The notes under the pieces: generated by a model
The model's database searches: none
Seen by the model: only the letters and a program-made list of their open reading frames with translations
What the model was told of the DNA's origin: nothing
Shown: in pieces, positions 24,943 to 33,160 of the stretch
How the letters are laid out: every line of letters starts with the position of its first letter
Position numbering within the stretch: the first letter of the stretch is position 1
NCBI GenBank assembly: GCA_965216155.1
Contig: CBDCFD010000007.1
Coordinates: forward strand, 1,736,001 to 1,800,000
Direction: 5' to 3'
Length of the DNA: 64,000 nt
Source: CATOSP01 sp965216155
GTDB taxonomy: Bacteria > Chloroflexota > Dehalococcoidia > Lucifugimonadales > UBA3495
Position numbers and translations under genes: made by a program

Positions 24943-25070
24943 AGCACCCCCACCCGGAAAGGTTTCCTGACTCACGGGAATAGTCCGGCGGGCCGGAATA
25001 GTTATACTGGAGACTCCCGTTCACAGTGGCGCAACCGTGGCGGAATTGCACCGCCTTCCCCTATGGTGCC
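24943..25070 (-). promoter_or_regulatory. Cobalamin riboswitch
   Basis: The minus strand carries the conserved core in order: GGGAAGGCGGTGCAATTCCG, then the B12 box GCGCCACTGTGAACGGGAG, then GTGAGTCAGGAAACCT. GGCACC (25065-25070) and GGTGCT (24943-24948) can close the P1 helix. At about 128 nt it has short peripheral arms compared with the usual 170-200 nt. With the adjacent terminator it should repress the cbiE-cobN-cbtBA-chlI/D operon when cobalamin is plentiful. Confidence 0.93.
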
Positions 25071-25410
25071 GATTTTGGCGCGCCGGGCGGGCCTTTCAGT
25101 TGTTAAAGAGACGCATCATGCGCCTACAACCCGTAATCTAATGGCAGACCTTGGACTTGTCAATAGGCGCGCGGGCAATCGTCCTAAGCGAGGGGCGGCC
25201 CACTTGCCGGTTCAACCAGATACACAGATACAGAAATTGGGAACACCGAAACTGTCCAGGGCTTCGTAGATGCAGCGCTGTCCTTACAGCAAGCCGCCAG
25301 AGCCTGCCCCGTACCTGAGGGGGTCCCGTAGTGACGCCGCGCCAGCCGGTTGAACTGACTCCGGCGGGGTGGTGTAAGATAACCAGGGTAGTCACTTCGC
25401 TGACTCTCAG
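25071..25410. other. Intergenic region between the B12 operon and the accessory island
   Basis: No supported gene. The promoter of the leftward cobalamin operon should lie at its left end, but I see no pair of boxes good enough to call. The right end, CTCAG at 25406-25410, is one half of a target-site duplication of the adjacent MITE-like element. Confidence 0.5.
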
Positions 25411-25584
25411 AGGGTGTGTGCAAAGTTCCCTCTCCCCGCGGGAGAGGGCTAGAGCCTGCCCCGGACTTGATCCGGGGGTGAGGGCCGTACCCCAACGGTC
25501 CAGGCATGGGCAACTTGGCTATGGGAAGCATTTCCCCTCATCCTAACCTTCTCCCCAAGGGAGAAGGGACTTCCAACACACCCT
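25411..25584. mobile_element. 174-bp MITE-like element, copy 1
   Basis: It begins AGGGTGTGT and ends ACACACCCT (imperfect terminal inverted repeats) and is flanked by a perfect 5-bp duplication CTCAG (25406-25410 and 25585-25589). Internally it contains palindromic pieces such as CCCTCTCCCCGCGGGAGAGG. A near-identical copy lies in opposite orientation at 26597-26770. It encodes no transposase. Confidence 0.85.
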
Positions 25585-25686
25585 CTCAGAGAAGCCTTGG
25601 GACCGGGCTTAGCATTTGCAAAAACATCTGCCATGACATAGAGTATCGCCTCACACCAAGCGTTTGAGTCAGGGTAAGGAGAGAAG

Positions 25687-26586
25687 ATGACCCTGAGCAA
25701 TGGAGCCGATGAGGCGGCCCTGGAGAGGTCGTATTCAGTCTTGCAGCCGATGGACCCAGCCGCCGCCGCAAGGATGCTGAAGGAAGCCAAGCAAATCCTG
25801 GACCACCTGGGAGTGGTTTTTTTCCTTCGGCAGGGCACATGTCTCGGCGTAATTAGGGACAACGGATTCATCCCGTGGGATGATGACTTGGATTTGAGCT
25901 CGGTCATCGGACTTCATGGGCTCACCGAGAATTCAATAGACCGGGTTGTGGCTGCCTTCAGGGACAACGGGTATTTCGCTAAAGTGGAACCCAACGACCA
26001 CTACATAAGTGTGGCGATGATGAAGTCTTACATTAGGACCGACTGGATTTGCCACCGGATCGTTGACGACTGCATAATTCAGTACCCTGGAGTACGAATC
26101 CCTGTCACACTTGTCACTCAACTGAAAGAGATTGACTTCATAGGCGAGAAATTCCTTGTGCCAGACCCGCCGGAAGAATACCTGCGGTGCAAGTATGGCG
26201 CCGATTGGATGACTCCTAAAAGGACAGGGTATGAGAAGGATATCCTGGAATTGGTCCCGGAAAGTCCGGTCCCCGCGCCCAGCCGGCTCAGTCAGTCGAG
26301 CCCCATCCCCGAATCGGGCGACAGCCGGGTCCGGGTTCTTGACCATTCCGGCCAACCGGTCTCCAGTGCAGAGGTCATGGTCGCTGGACTGGGTAGTTAC
26401 CAAACTAACGAGCAGGGTTACGCGATTATTGATGTGCCTCGTGGCGACTGGTACGCGTTGATTATCAAATATGGCGATCACGAAGAAGTGCTCTACCAGG
26501 AGAAGCTGGCTAAAGGCGAAAGTTACGTCTATAACCCAAACCCATCAACCGCTTCAGGACGGCTCTGCGTTTTGTCGCCGGAGTGA
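25687..26586 (+). CDS. LicD-family protein fused to a carboxypeptidase-regulatory-like domain
   Basis: A 299-residue protein with AGGAG five bases before its ATG. Residues about 20-190 are LicD-like: FFLRQGTCLGVIRDNGFIPWDDDLD carries the nucleotidyltransferase-fold acidic residues (quoted core: GFIPWDDDLD), and KYGADWMTP is the typical end. LicD proteins transfer phosphocholine or related groups to surface glycans. Residues about 215-290 resemble a beta-sandwich carboxypeptidase-regulatory domain (VRVLDHSGQPVSSAEVMVAG, TNEQGYAIIDVPRGDWY). There is no signal peptide. The gene sits alone between two inverted MITE copies. Confidence 0.8.
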   Translation: MTLSNGADEAALERSYSVLQPMDPAAAARMLKEAKQILDHLGVVFFLRQGTCLGVIRDNGFIPWDDDLDLSSVIGLHGLTENSIDRVVAAFRDNGYFAKVEPNDHYISVAMMKSYIRTDWICHRIVDDCIIQYPGVRIPVTLVTQLKEIDFIGEKFLVPDPPEEYLRCKYGADWMTPKRTGYEKDILELVPESPVPAPSRLSQSSPIPESGDSRVRVLDHSGQPVSSAEVMVAGLGSYQTNEQGYAIIDVPRGDWYALIIKYGDHEEVLYQEKLAKGESYVYNPNPSTASGRLCVLSPE

Positions 26587-26596
26587 ATTCGCAAAG

Positions 26597-26770
26597 AGGG
26601 TGTGTTAGAAGTCCCTTCACCCTTGGGGAGAAGGTTAGGATGAAGGGAAATGCTTCCCATAGCCAAGTTGCCCATGCCTGGACCGTTGGGGTACGGCCCT
26701 CACCCCCGGATCAAGTCCGAGACAGGCTCTAGCCCTCTCCCGCGGGGAGAGGGAACTTTGCACACACCCC
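26597..26770. mobile_element. 174-bp MITE-like element, copy 2 (inverted)
   Basis: The reverse complement of this segment matches copy 1 (25411-25584) over its whole length with only a handful of differences. The flanks are CAAAG and CTAAG, an imperfect 5-bp duplication, so it probably inserted separately. Together the copies bracket the LicD-like gene. Confidence 0.85.
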
Positions 26771-27193
26771 CTAAGGGAGACGAGTATTTCTCTGCTCCCA
26801 GGGACTTATTCCTTGCCCGGTCAATCGGAGGGTCATGTTAACGCTCGATTCGGGCGGCAGTGAGGCACTGGGAATCATTTAGCCTCCCAAGTTGACACTT
26901 CCAGTCAATTAAGGTATTGATATAGGTGAATAAACGCTTGCCATCTGGCCGTTGCCCTTTTTGTCTTGGGAATCGGCATCTCTGGACATTTGTATGGCGC
27001 TTCTATGGAGTAAGTTTCCGGTTCAACCTTCGTTATGAGCATTTCAGACGGTTCGGTTCGCTCCCGAAGCGTCATCAGGCTGTTCCTACCTAGCTATCCC
27101 CGCTCATTTCCATAGCCCACCGGGGGTCTTCTGGATTTCCGAGACTCGTTTAGGGCGCCAAGGCTCGTGTTTTGTGTCCTGTTGGAGGAATTC
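26771..27193. other. Intergenic leader before the aminotransferase gene
   Basis: No supported gene in this AT-richer stretch of about 420 bases. It holds a candidate promoter at 26892-26920, which would give a long leader of about 270 bases before the next start. I see no recognisable riboswitch in that leader. Confidence 0.5.
26892..26920 (+). promoter_or_regulatory. Candidate sigma-70-type promoter
   Basis: A perfect TTGACA (26892-26897) is followed after 17 bases by TATTGA (26915-26920), a weak -10 box. It would drive the aminotransferase-cytidylyltransferase-methyltransferase genes. Confidence 0.4.
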
Positions 27194-28318
27194 ATGCCCG
27201 ACCAGACTGTAGAGTATTTGAGCTCTTTGTACGGCGGATTTTGGGACTTTGAAGTCAAAGATTTTTGTTATATGACCAACCACTTTTTCCCCCCAGAGAC
27301 TCTCTTGGAGGACTTGGGGGTACATTTGACCGAATTGGTCAAGGCTTATCCGTCGACCAACTGGTATATATCATCATTGCTGGCGGACCCCTTGGGATTA
27401 ACTGAGAACGAGGTGGTGGTCGGAAACGGCGCCAGTGAATTGATAGACGTTTTGGTCAATCGATTCGTCCAGGACCTGGCCATCCCTGTGCCTACATTCG
27501 ATGAGTTTACCAATCGAGCCAAGACCTTGGGCAGGAAAGTCAACCCCTTCCGCCTTCGCGGCGAATTCAAACTTGACCCGGAAGCGTTTGTACGGCACGT
27601 GAGAAAAACGGGGTCCAATGCGGCTGTACTCATCCGGCCCAACAACCCTACCGGGTCCCTTATCTCCAAATCTGACCTTGCCCTTTTGCTGGAAGACCTC
27701 AGGGACCTAGACCTGGTGCTGGTGGATGACTCATTTATTGAGTTCGTAACCACGGAATCTGACCAAGCAGCGTCGAACTTGGTATTCGAATTTCCGAACT
27801 TGGTCGTGCTGAAGAGCCTATCCAAGAATTACGGAATCCCGGGGCTTCGTTTAGGGTATGCTGTCTCCGGGGACAATGAGCGCGTCAAGCAGCTGCGACA
27901 GGACCTCCCCATCTGGAACATCAATTCTTTAGCCCAGTTCTTCTCACGCCATTACGGAGAGTACCAAGAGGAGTTCACGCTTTCGTGCTTAAGGGTGCGG
28001 GAAGCGACCCAGAGGCTGTTTCAACAACTTCGCGGAGTGCCCTACCTTTATCCCTTCCCGACCCAAGGCAACTTTGTCTTGTGCCGGGTCCTCTACGGCT
28101 TGACCGGAGAGGAATTAACTTCAGCTCTATTCGAGCAGTACAATATCCTGGTCAACAATTGCAGTGAGAAGGAGGGGCTGGAGGACTCTTACATACGAAT
28201 TGCTTCCCGCACTAAAGCGGACAATGCGGCTCTGGTAGCTGCCCTGCAAGGACTACATGCCGGACCATATCTAGGACATCCAGACTCCCAGACATCCAGA
28301 TTGCACCAGGCGGGGTAG
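27194..28318 (+). CDS. HisC/CobD-like PLP-dependent aminotransferase or decarboxylase
   Basis: A 374-residue fold-type I PLP enzyme. The ATG at 27194 has GGAGG upstream and is preferred over the frame start at 27167. Signatures are GNGASELIDVL near residue 76, RPNNPTGS near 145, the PLP-aspartate in VLVDDSFIEF, and the lysine in LKSLSKNYGIPGLRLGYA near 214. The closest families are histidinol-phosphate aminotransferase and threonine-/serine-phosphate decarboxylase (CobD-like). A true hisC is present elsewhere, and the next gene, three bases away, is a LicC-like cytidylyltransferase. A role in making a phospho-amine such as phosphoethanolamine is therefore plausible. Confidence 0.85.
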   Translation: MPDQTVEYLSSLYGGFWDFEVKDFCYMTNHFFPPETLLEDLGVHLTELVKAYPSTNWYISSLLADPLGLTENEVVVGNGASELIDVLVNRFVQDLAIPVPTFDEFTNRAKTLGRKVNPFRLRGEFKLDPEAFVRHVRKTGSNAAVLIRPNNPTGSLISKSDLALLLEDLRDLDLVLVDDSFIEFVTTESDQAASNLVFEFPNLVVLKSLSKNYGIPGLRLGYAVSGDNERVKQLRQDLPIWNINSLAQFFSRHYGEYQEEFTLSCLRVREATQRLFQQLRGVPYLYPFPTQGNFVLCRVLYGLTGEELTSALFEQYNILVNNCSEKEGLEDSYIRIASRTKADNAALVAALQGLHAGPYLGHPDSQTSRLHQAG

Positions 28319-28321
28319 GGT

Positions 28322-29086
28322 ATGAAGGCAATAATTCTTGCTGCGGGCATGGGCACCCGGTTGCGCCCCATCACTTCGTCCCTCCCAAAATGTCTGGTCC
28401 CGGTCAATTCCAAACCCATTCTGGAGCATCAGTTAGAGGCATTGTTGACGGCAGGTGTCCGAGACGTAATCCTAGTGGTGGGTTATCTTTCAGAGTTAGT
28501 GTCTGACAGGTACGGGACCAAGTACGGCGACATGAACATACACTACGTTCAGAATCATGTCTATGACAGCACTAACAACATCTACTCCCTGTGGCTGGCA
28601 CGACAACACCTAGATAGCCAGGCGCTCTTGCTGGAAGGGGACTTGGTTTTCGAGCCCGAGTTGTTACAGAGACTAGCTCAAGCTCCTGAACGGGACGTTG
28701 CTATCGTCGAAAGATTTCAGCCTTACATGGATGGAACGGTTATCCAGGCCAATGGCCCTTGGGCTGGCAGGATGGTCCTAAAAGCGCACCAAGGGGATGC
28801 TTTCGACTACGCATCCGTCCTCAAGACAGTAAATATTTATAAATTCTCCCAAGAGGTTTTACAGCACAAGATAGTTCCCCGGCTGGAATCCCATGTGGCG
28901 CAGCAGCGGTACGACCAATATTATGAGGCGGTCTTCGCCGACCTGATTTCTCAAGGCTCCCTGCGCTTGGCTATTCTTTGCGCCGCACCCAATAAGTGGG
29001 CGGAGATTGATACTTTGGAAGACCTCCAAACAGCCGAAAAAATTTTCGCGGCAGAGACTCTGGATCCCGGGAAGGCTCCAAGTTAA
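28322..29086 (+). CDS. LicC-like sugar/choline-phosphate nucleotidyltransferase
   Basis: A 254-residue nucleotidyltransferase. The N-terminus MKAIILAAGMGTRLRPIT and PKCLVPV form the nucleotide-binding signature. STNNIYSLWLA near residue 76 is the pattern seen in LicC-type CTP:phosphocholine cytidylyltransferases, and LLEGDLVF supplies metal-binding acids. It starts three bases after the aminotransferase stop. Together with the LicD-like gene upstream it suggests a CDP-activated head group transferred to a surface polymer. Confidence 0.85.
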   Translation: MKAIILAAGMGTRLRPITSSLPKCLVPVNSKPILEHQLEALLTAGVRDVILVVGYLSELVSDRYGTKYGDMNIHYVQNHVYDSTNNIYSLWLARQHLDSQALLLEGDLVFEPELLQRLAQAPERDVAIVERFQPYMDGTVIQANGPWAGRMVLKAHQGDAFDYASVLKTVNIYKFSQEVLQHKIVPRLESHVAQQRYDQYYEAVFADLISQGSLRLAILCAAPNKWAEIDTLEDLQTAEKIFAAETLDPGKAPS

Positions 29087-29138
29087 CGCTGTCGCCGCCG
29101 CCACGGGAAACCAGCGGGCGTTGGATACCGGCTAACTC

Positions 29139-29897
29139 TTGAACAGCAGAAGGTGCATTTTGGAATATGCTAAGGCATGGTCCCAGCCGAGCGCCATCGA
29201 ATATTACTCCAAACATCGGCATGAAGTGCCCGACCTTTATCCATCGGAGCGAGTTTTTTTGCCTAGAGTTTTGTTTCCGGGGATTAAAGTGCTAGACGTG
29301 GGGTGTGCCTCCGGCGGATTCTTCAACATCATGCGCACCCTGGAACCAACTGTTGACTATACTGGAATAGACATAGCCGCGCCAGCCATCGACCTGGCCC
29401 GCCAGACCTATCAGGAAGCCCGATTTGAGGTCGCCGATGGGGTGACAATTCCTTTCGATGACGGGGCCTTCGACTTGGTCCACTGCACTAGCGTCCTGGT
29501 TATCGAACCTAGATACCAGGAAGTATGGGAGGAAATGTACCGGGTGTCCAGCAGGTTCGTTTTGGCAGATATGCGCTTGTTAAAGGATATTGAAAGCCAA
29601 GGAGGTCTCCAAGATTCTCACTATCGAATCCAATTCGACGCGCAGGACCAGGAAGGGATAGTGCCCTATGTGGTGAGCGACGCCGATGAGGTGGTCAACT
29701 GCTTATTAAACCTGGCCCCCCGCCCGCGAGCTTTGAGAGGCACCGGCTATTTCCATGAGGTCTCGAAGATGGCGGGTACGCGCTACTCCCAAGTCTGTAT
29801 GTCCATATTGCTAGTAGAAAAAGGCAATTTGGAAACAACACGAACTGAACTGGACCTGAACGACTTACCACTAGAGTTCTCAGCTTTTCCAGGTTAA
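29139..29897 (+). CDS. Class I SAM-dependent methyltransferase
   Basis: A 252-residue Rossmann-fold methyltransferase. Motif I VLDVGCASGGFF lies near residue 49, GIDIAAPAIDLAR near 78, and the post-motif acidic FDDGAFDLVHC follows. The start is a TTG; upstream Shine-Dalgarno evidence is weak. The substrate is unknown. As the last gene of the LicC/CobD-like set it could methylate a phosphoethanolamine-type head group or a glycan, but I see no motif specific for phosphoethanolamine methyltransferases. Confidence 0.8.
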   Translation: MNSRRCILEYAKAWSQPSAIEYYSKHRHEVPDLYPSERVFLPRVLFPGIKVLDVGCASGGFFNIMRTLEPTVDYTGIDIAAPAIDLARQTYQEARFEVADGVTIPFDDGAFDLVHCTSVLVIEPRYQEVWEEMYRVSSRFVLADMRLLKDIESQGGLQDSHYRIQFDAQDQEGIVPYVVSDADEVVNCLLNLAPRPRALRGTGYFHEVSKMAGTRYSQVCMSILLVEKGNLETTRTELDLNDLPLEFSAFPG

Positions 29898-29989
29898 GAC
29901 GGCAACTAAAGAAAAGAACGACCGCTTGGCCGCGGGAGTCATGCCAATGAACAGGCCCCGCGCTGAACAGGTTCGGCCCAAAATTCAGG

Positions 29990-30018
29990 TTGACATACTA
30001 CGGGATGGTTGGTAAAGT
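29990..30018 (+). promoter_or_regulatory. Predicted promoter of the str-S10-spc-alpha cluster
   Basis: TTGACA (29990-29995), a 17-base spacer and TAAAGT (30013-30018) lie about 40 bases before the rpsL start. This is the best promoter-like sequence upstream of the ribosomal cluster. Confidence 0.6.
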
Positions 30019-30056
30019 ACCGACTTGCTGTCAACTTGATTGGCGAGGGAATACTT

Positions 30057-30476
30057 ATGCCTACGGTGAACCAATTGGTGAGAAAGGGGCGGAAGCCGGT
30101 CCACAAAAAGACCAAGGCGCCCGCACTCCATTACGTACAGAACTCACTACGCAACAGGACCAGGTGGGGACCCGGATGCCCCCAGAGACGGGGAGTATGT
30201 ATTCAGGTCCGCACAATGACGCCGAAGAAACCCAACTCGGCGCTCCGAAAGATCGCCCGCGTCCGACTGACCAACGGGGTCGAGGTCACCGCCTACATCG
30301 GCGGCGAAGGCCACAACCTTCAGGAACACTCGGTCGTGCTGGTGAGGGGTGGGCGTGTAAAGGACCTTCCGGGCGTACGCTACCACGTCGTCCGCAGCGC
30401 CCTTGACTGCGAAGGAGTCCAGGACAGGCGGCGGGGACGGAGCAAGTACGGCGCGGACCGCCCACGTGCAGGCTGA
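30057..30476 (+). CDS. rpsL: Ribosomal protein S12
   Basis: A 139-residue protein starting MPTVNQLVRKGRKPV. The decoding-centre loop TPKKPNSALRK and the C-terminal GVRYHVVRSALD...RSKYG are conserved. Between KAPAL and GCPQRRG there is an extra segment of about 14 residues (HYVQNSLRNRTRW); an insertion at this place is known in other phyla such as Firmicutes. The start is set at the conserved MPT rather than at the longer frame beginning at 30009. It is the first gene of the ribosomal cluster. Confidence 0.96.
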   Translation: MPTVNQLVRKGRKPVHKKTKAPALHYVQNSLRNRTRWGPGCPQRRGVCIQVRTMTPKKPNSALRKIARVRLTNGVEVTAYIGGEGHNLQEHSVVLVRGGRVKDLPGVRYHVVRSALDCEGVQDRRRGRSKYGADRPRAG

Positions 30477-30550
30477 GCTTAGAGCCTCGAGGGTTTACAC
30501 CTTCGGTTTCCCTGGCGCCTTTTCGAACCCATACTAAGGCGGGATAAACG

Positions 30551-31021
30551 ATGTCTAGAAGACGGCGGCCTGAGCGGCGGATAATCGCTCCTGATCCGAT
30601 TTACCACAACGTGGAATTGTCACGGTTCATCAATTGCGTGATGCAGCGTGGGAAAAAGAGCACTGCGCAACGCATCCTGTACAACGCTTTCGACCTCATC
30701 AGGGACCAGTCGAGCCGGGAGCCGCTGGAAGTTTTCCAGTTGGCCATGCGGAACGCTACCCCTGCGGTCGAAGTGAGGCCCAAGCGGGTCGGCGGCGCGA
30801 CTTACCAGGTGCCCACAGAGCTGCGGCCCAACCGTAGTGAGGCCCTGGCCATCCGTTGGCTGATCCGGGGCGCACGGTCCCGCAAAGGCGTGCCCATGCG
30901 CAGGGGCCTGGCAGATGAGCTGTTGGACGCCTCGCGGGGTGAAGGGTCCGCGGTCCGCCGAAAGGAAGAATTGCACCGCATGGCCGAGGCTAACCGCGCC
31001 TTCGTCCACTACCGGAGGTAA
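30551..31021 (+). CDS. rpsG: Ribosomal protein S7
   Basis: A 156-residue protein of standard length. It nucleates the 30S head and contacts tRNA in the E site. MSRRRRPERR, then GGATYQVPTEL and RWLIRGARSRKG are conserved S7 features. It lies between rpsL and fusA as in the classical str operon. Confidence 0.96.
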   Translation: MSRRRRPERRIIAPDPIYHNVELSRFINCVMQRGKKSTAQRILYNAFDLIRDQSSREPLEVFQLAMRNATPAVEVRPKRVGGATYQVPTELRPNRSEALAIRWLIRGARSRKGVPMRRGLADELLDASRGEGSAVRRKEELHRMAEANRAFVHYRR

Positions 31022-31044
31022 GGGTCGCGTCCACGGTCCAACGT

Positions 31045-33132
31045 ATGACTGATACCAGCATTCCCATTAGCAAAATCCGCAATATTGGATTCATTGCCCA
31101 CATCGACGCCGGAAAGACCACCGTCACGGAACGGGTCCTGTTCATCACCGGCCGCATCCACAGAATCGGAGATGTAGATGAGGGGACTACGGCGATGGAC
31201 TGGATGCCCCAGGAAAGAGAACGGGGTATCACCATCACGGCCGCGGCCACAACCGCGTTCTGGCGGGAACACCGGGTCAACATCATCGACACCCCGGGCC
31301 ATGTAGACTTCACCGCTGAGGTGGAGCGAAGCCTCCGTGTCCTTGACGGCGGGATCGTCGTGCTGGACGCCGTGGCAGGTGTGCAGTCCCAATCAGAGAC
31401 TGTGTGGCGTCAGGCCAACACCTACGAAGTCCCCCGCATCTGCTTCGTTAACAAAATGGACCGGGTCGGCGCGAGCTATGAGCGCACGATAGAATCGGTC
31501 CGGAGACGGCTAGGCGCGAACCCTGTGGCCCTGCAGCTACCCATGGGTGAGGAAGCCGAATTCCAGGGAGTCATCGACCTTATTGGCGGGGTCGCCATGG
31601 TCTATCCCGACGGAGGACGGCGGGGCAGCAGCGGGGACGTTCCCCAAGTGGTCCCGGTCCCTACTGATTATGAAGAGGAATACGAACGCTACCGCCAGAG
31701 CATGATCGAGAAGATCGTCGAGACCGACGAGACACTTTTGATCCGCTACCTGGAAGGCGAGGACATCGAGGCTGACGACCTGCGTCAGGCCTTGCGCCGG
31801 GCAACCATCGACCGCAGCTTGGTCCCGGTGCTTTGCGGCAGCGCCACCACCAGCAAGGGCATCCATCCACTCATGGATGCGATCGTAGATTACTTGCCTT
31901 CACCTCAGGATGTTCCCCCTGTGGAGGCCATTGAGCCCAGTACCGGGGAGACACTGCTTAAGTACCCGGATGAGGACGGCGAGTTCGCCGCTCTCGCATT
32001 CAAGGTGGCGACCGATCCCTTCGTGGGCCGACTGGTGTTCCTCAGGGTCTACTCCGGCAAGGAGAGTTCGGGCCACACAGTCTACAATGTCACCAAGAAG
32101 GCCCGAGAACGGTTGGGGCGGCTCATCCTGATGCACGCCAACCGCCGCGAAGAGCTTGAGTCAATCGGGGCGGGCAACATCTGCGCCGTCGTGGGGCTAA
32201 AAGACACCTACACCGGGGACACCATCTGCAGCGGCCCCCACCCGGTGATACTCGAACCTCCACACTTCCCGGAGCCGGTGGTATCCGTGGCTATCGAGCC
32301 CGCCACCAGGGTCGATCAAGACCGTCTGGCTCAGGCGCTAAGGAAGCTGTCGGACGAGGACCCCACGTTTCTGGTCAGGTACGATAGCGAAACAGGCCAG
32401 ACCGTAATGTCTGGAATGGGCGAGTTGCACTTGGAAGTGCTGGTGGACCGGATGCGGCGCGAGTTTGACGTCGAGGCGAATGTCGGCAGGCCGCGTGTGG
32501 CATACCGGGAGACTATAACCCAGCCTGTGCGCGTCGAGGGACGGTTCGTGCGGCAGACCGGCGGACACGGCCAGTTCGGCCACGTTTGGCTGGAGCTCGA
32601 GCCTCTTGAGCGGGGTTCCGGTGTCGTTTACGAAGAGAAGGTTGTCGGCGGTGTGATTCCCCGGCAATTTATCCCGGCGGTGGAGAAGGGTGTGAGGCAA
32701 GCCCTGGACAACGGCTCCATCGGCGGTTTCCCATTGGTGGACATCAAGGTCACCCTGGTGGACGGTAGTTTCCACCCTGTAGACTCCTCGGAGATCGCAT
32801 TCAACAGCGCGGGAATGTTGGCAGTTCGCCAAGGTATTCCCAGGGCCAAGCCAGTCCTCCTTGAGCCGATCGTGGACCTGGAAGTGGTCTGTCCCGGAGA
32901 GACGTTGGGAGACGTGCTGGCCGATCTGTCGACGCGCCGGGCGCAGATCCGCAGCATCGAAGGGCAGGGAGACGTCCAAGTGGCGAAGGCCATGCTGCCC
33001 CTGGGTGAGACATTCTCCTACACCACCGCGCTGCGTTCCATCACCAGCGGCCGGGCTTCCTATTCCATGGAGTTCAAACATTACGAGCCGGTATCCGAAA
33101 GCGTGCTGCGCACCATCGGCAACCTCAGATAA
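31045..33132 (+). CDS. fusA: Elongation factor G
   Basis: A 695-residue translocation GTPase. The G-domain motifs are GFIAHIDAGKTT near residue 15 (G1), RERGITI (G2), DTPGHVD (G3) and NKMD (G4). Domain IV with GGVIPRQFIPAVEKG and the C-terminal domain V are complete. The usual neighbour tuf is missing: rpsJ follows directly after 28 bases. Confidence 0.97.
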   Translation: MTDTSIPISKIRNIGFIAHIDAGKTTVTERVLFITGRIHRIGDVDEGTTAMDWMPQERERGITITAAATTAFWREHRVNIIDTPGHVDFTAEVERSLRVLDGGIVVLDAVAGVQSQSETVWRQANTYEVPRICFVNKMDRVGASYERTIESVRRRLGANPVALQLPMGEEAEFQGVIDLIGGVAMVYPDGGRRGSSGDVPQVVPVPTDYEEEYERYRQSMIEKIVETDETLLIRYLEGEDIEADDLRQALRRATIDRSLVPVLCGSATTSKGIHPLMDAIVDYLPSPQDVPPVEAIEPSTGETLLKYPDEDGEFAALAFKVATDPFVGRLVFLRVYSGKESSGHTVYNVTKKARERLGRLILMHANRREELESIGAGNICAVVGLKDTYTGDTICSGPHPVILEPPHFPEPVVSVAIEPATRVDQDRLAQALRKLSDEDPTFLVRYDSETGQTVMSGMGELHLEVLVDRMRREFDVEANVGRPRVAYRETITQPVRVEGRFVRQTGGHGQFGHVWLELEPLERGSGVVYEEKVVGGVIPRQFIPAVEKGVRQALDNGSIGGFPLVDIKVTLVDGSFHPVDSSEIAFNSAGMLAVRQGIPRAKPVLLEPIVDLEVVCPGETLGDVLADLSTRRAQIRSIEGQGDVQVAKAMLPLGETFSYTTALRSITSGRASYSMEFKHYEPVSESVLRTIGNLR

Positions 33133-33160
33133 CGCGCCTTTCAACCGAGATTGGGGGGAA

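Noticed and set aside
25449..25907. Minus-strand frame crossing MITE copy 1 and the LicD-like gene
   Set aside because: Its translation is made of repeat sequence and the antisense of LicD, so it is not a gene.
26650..26841. Short plus-strand frame in MITE copy 2
   Set aside because: The same peptide string appears in copy 1 in opposite orientation, so it is a translation of the repeat.
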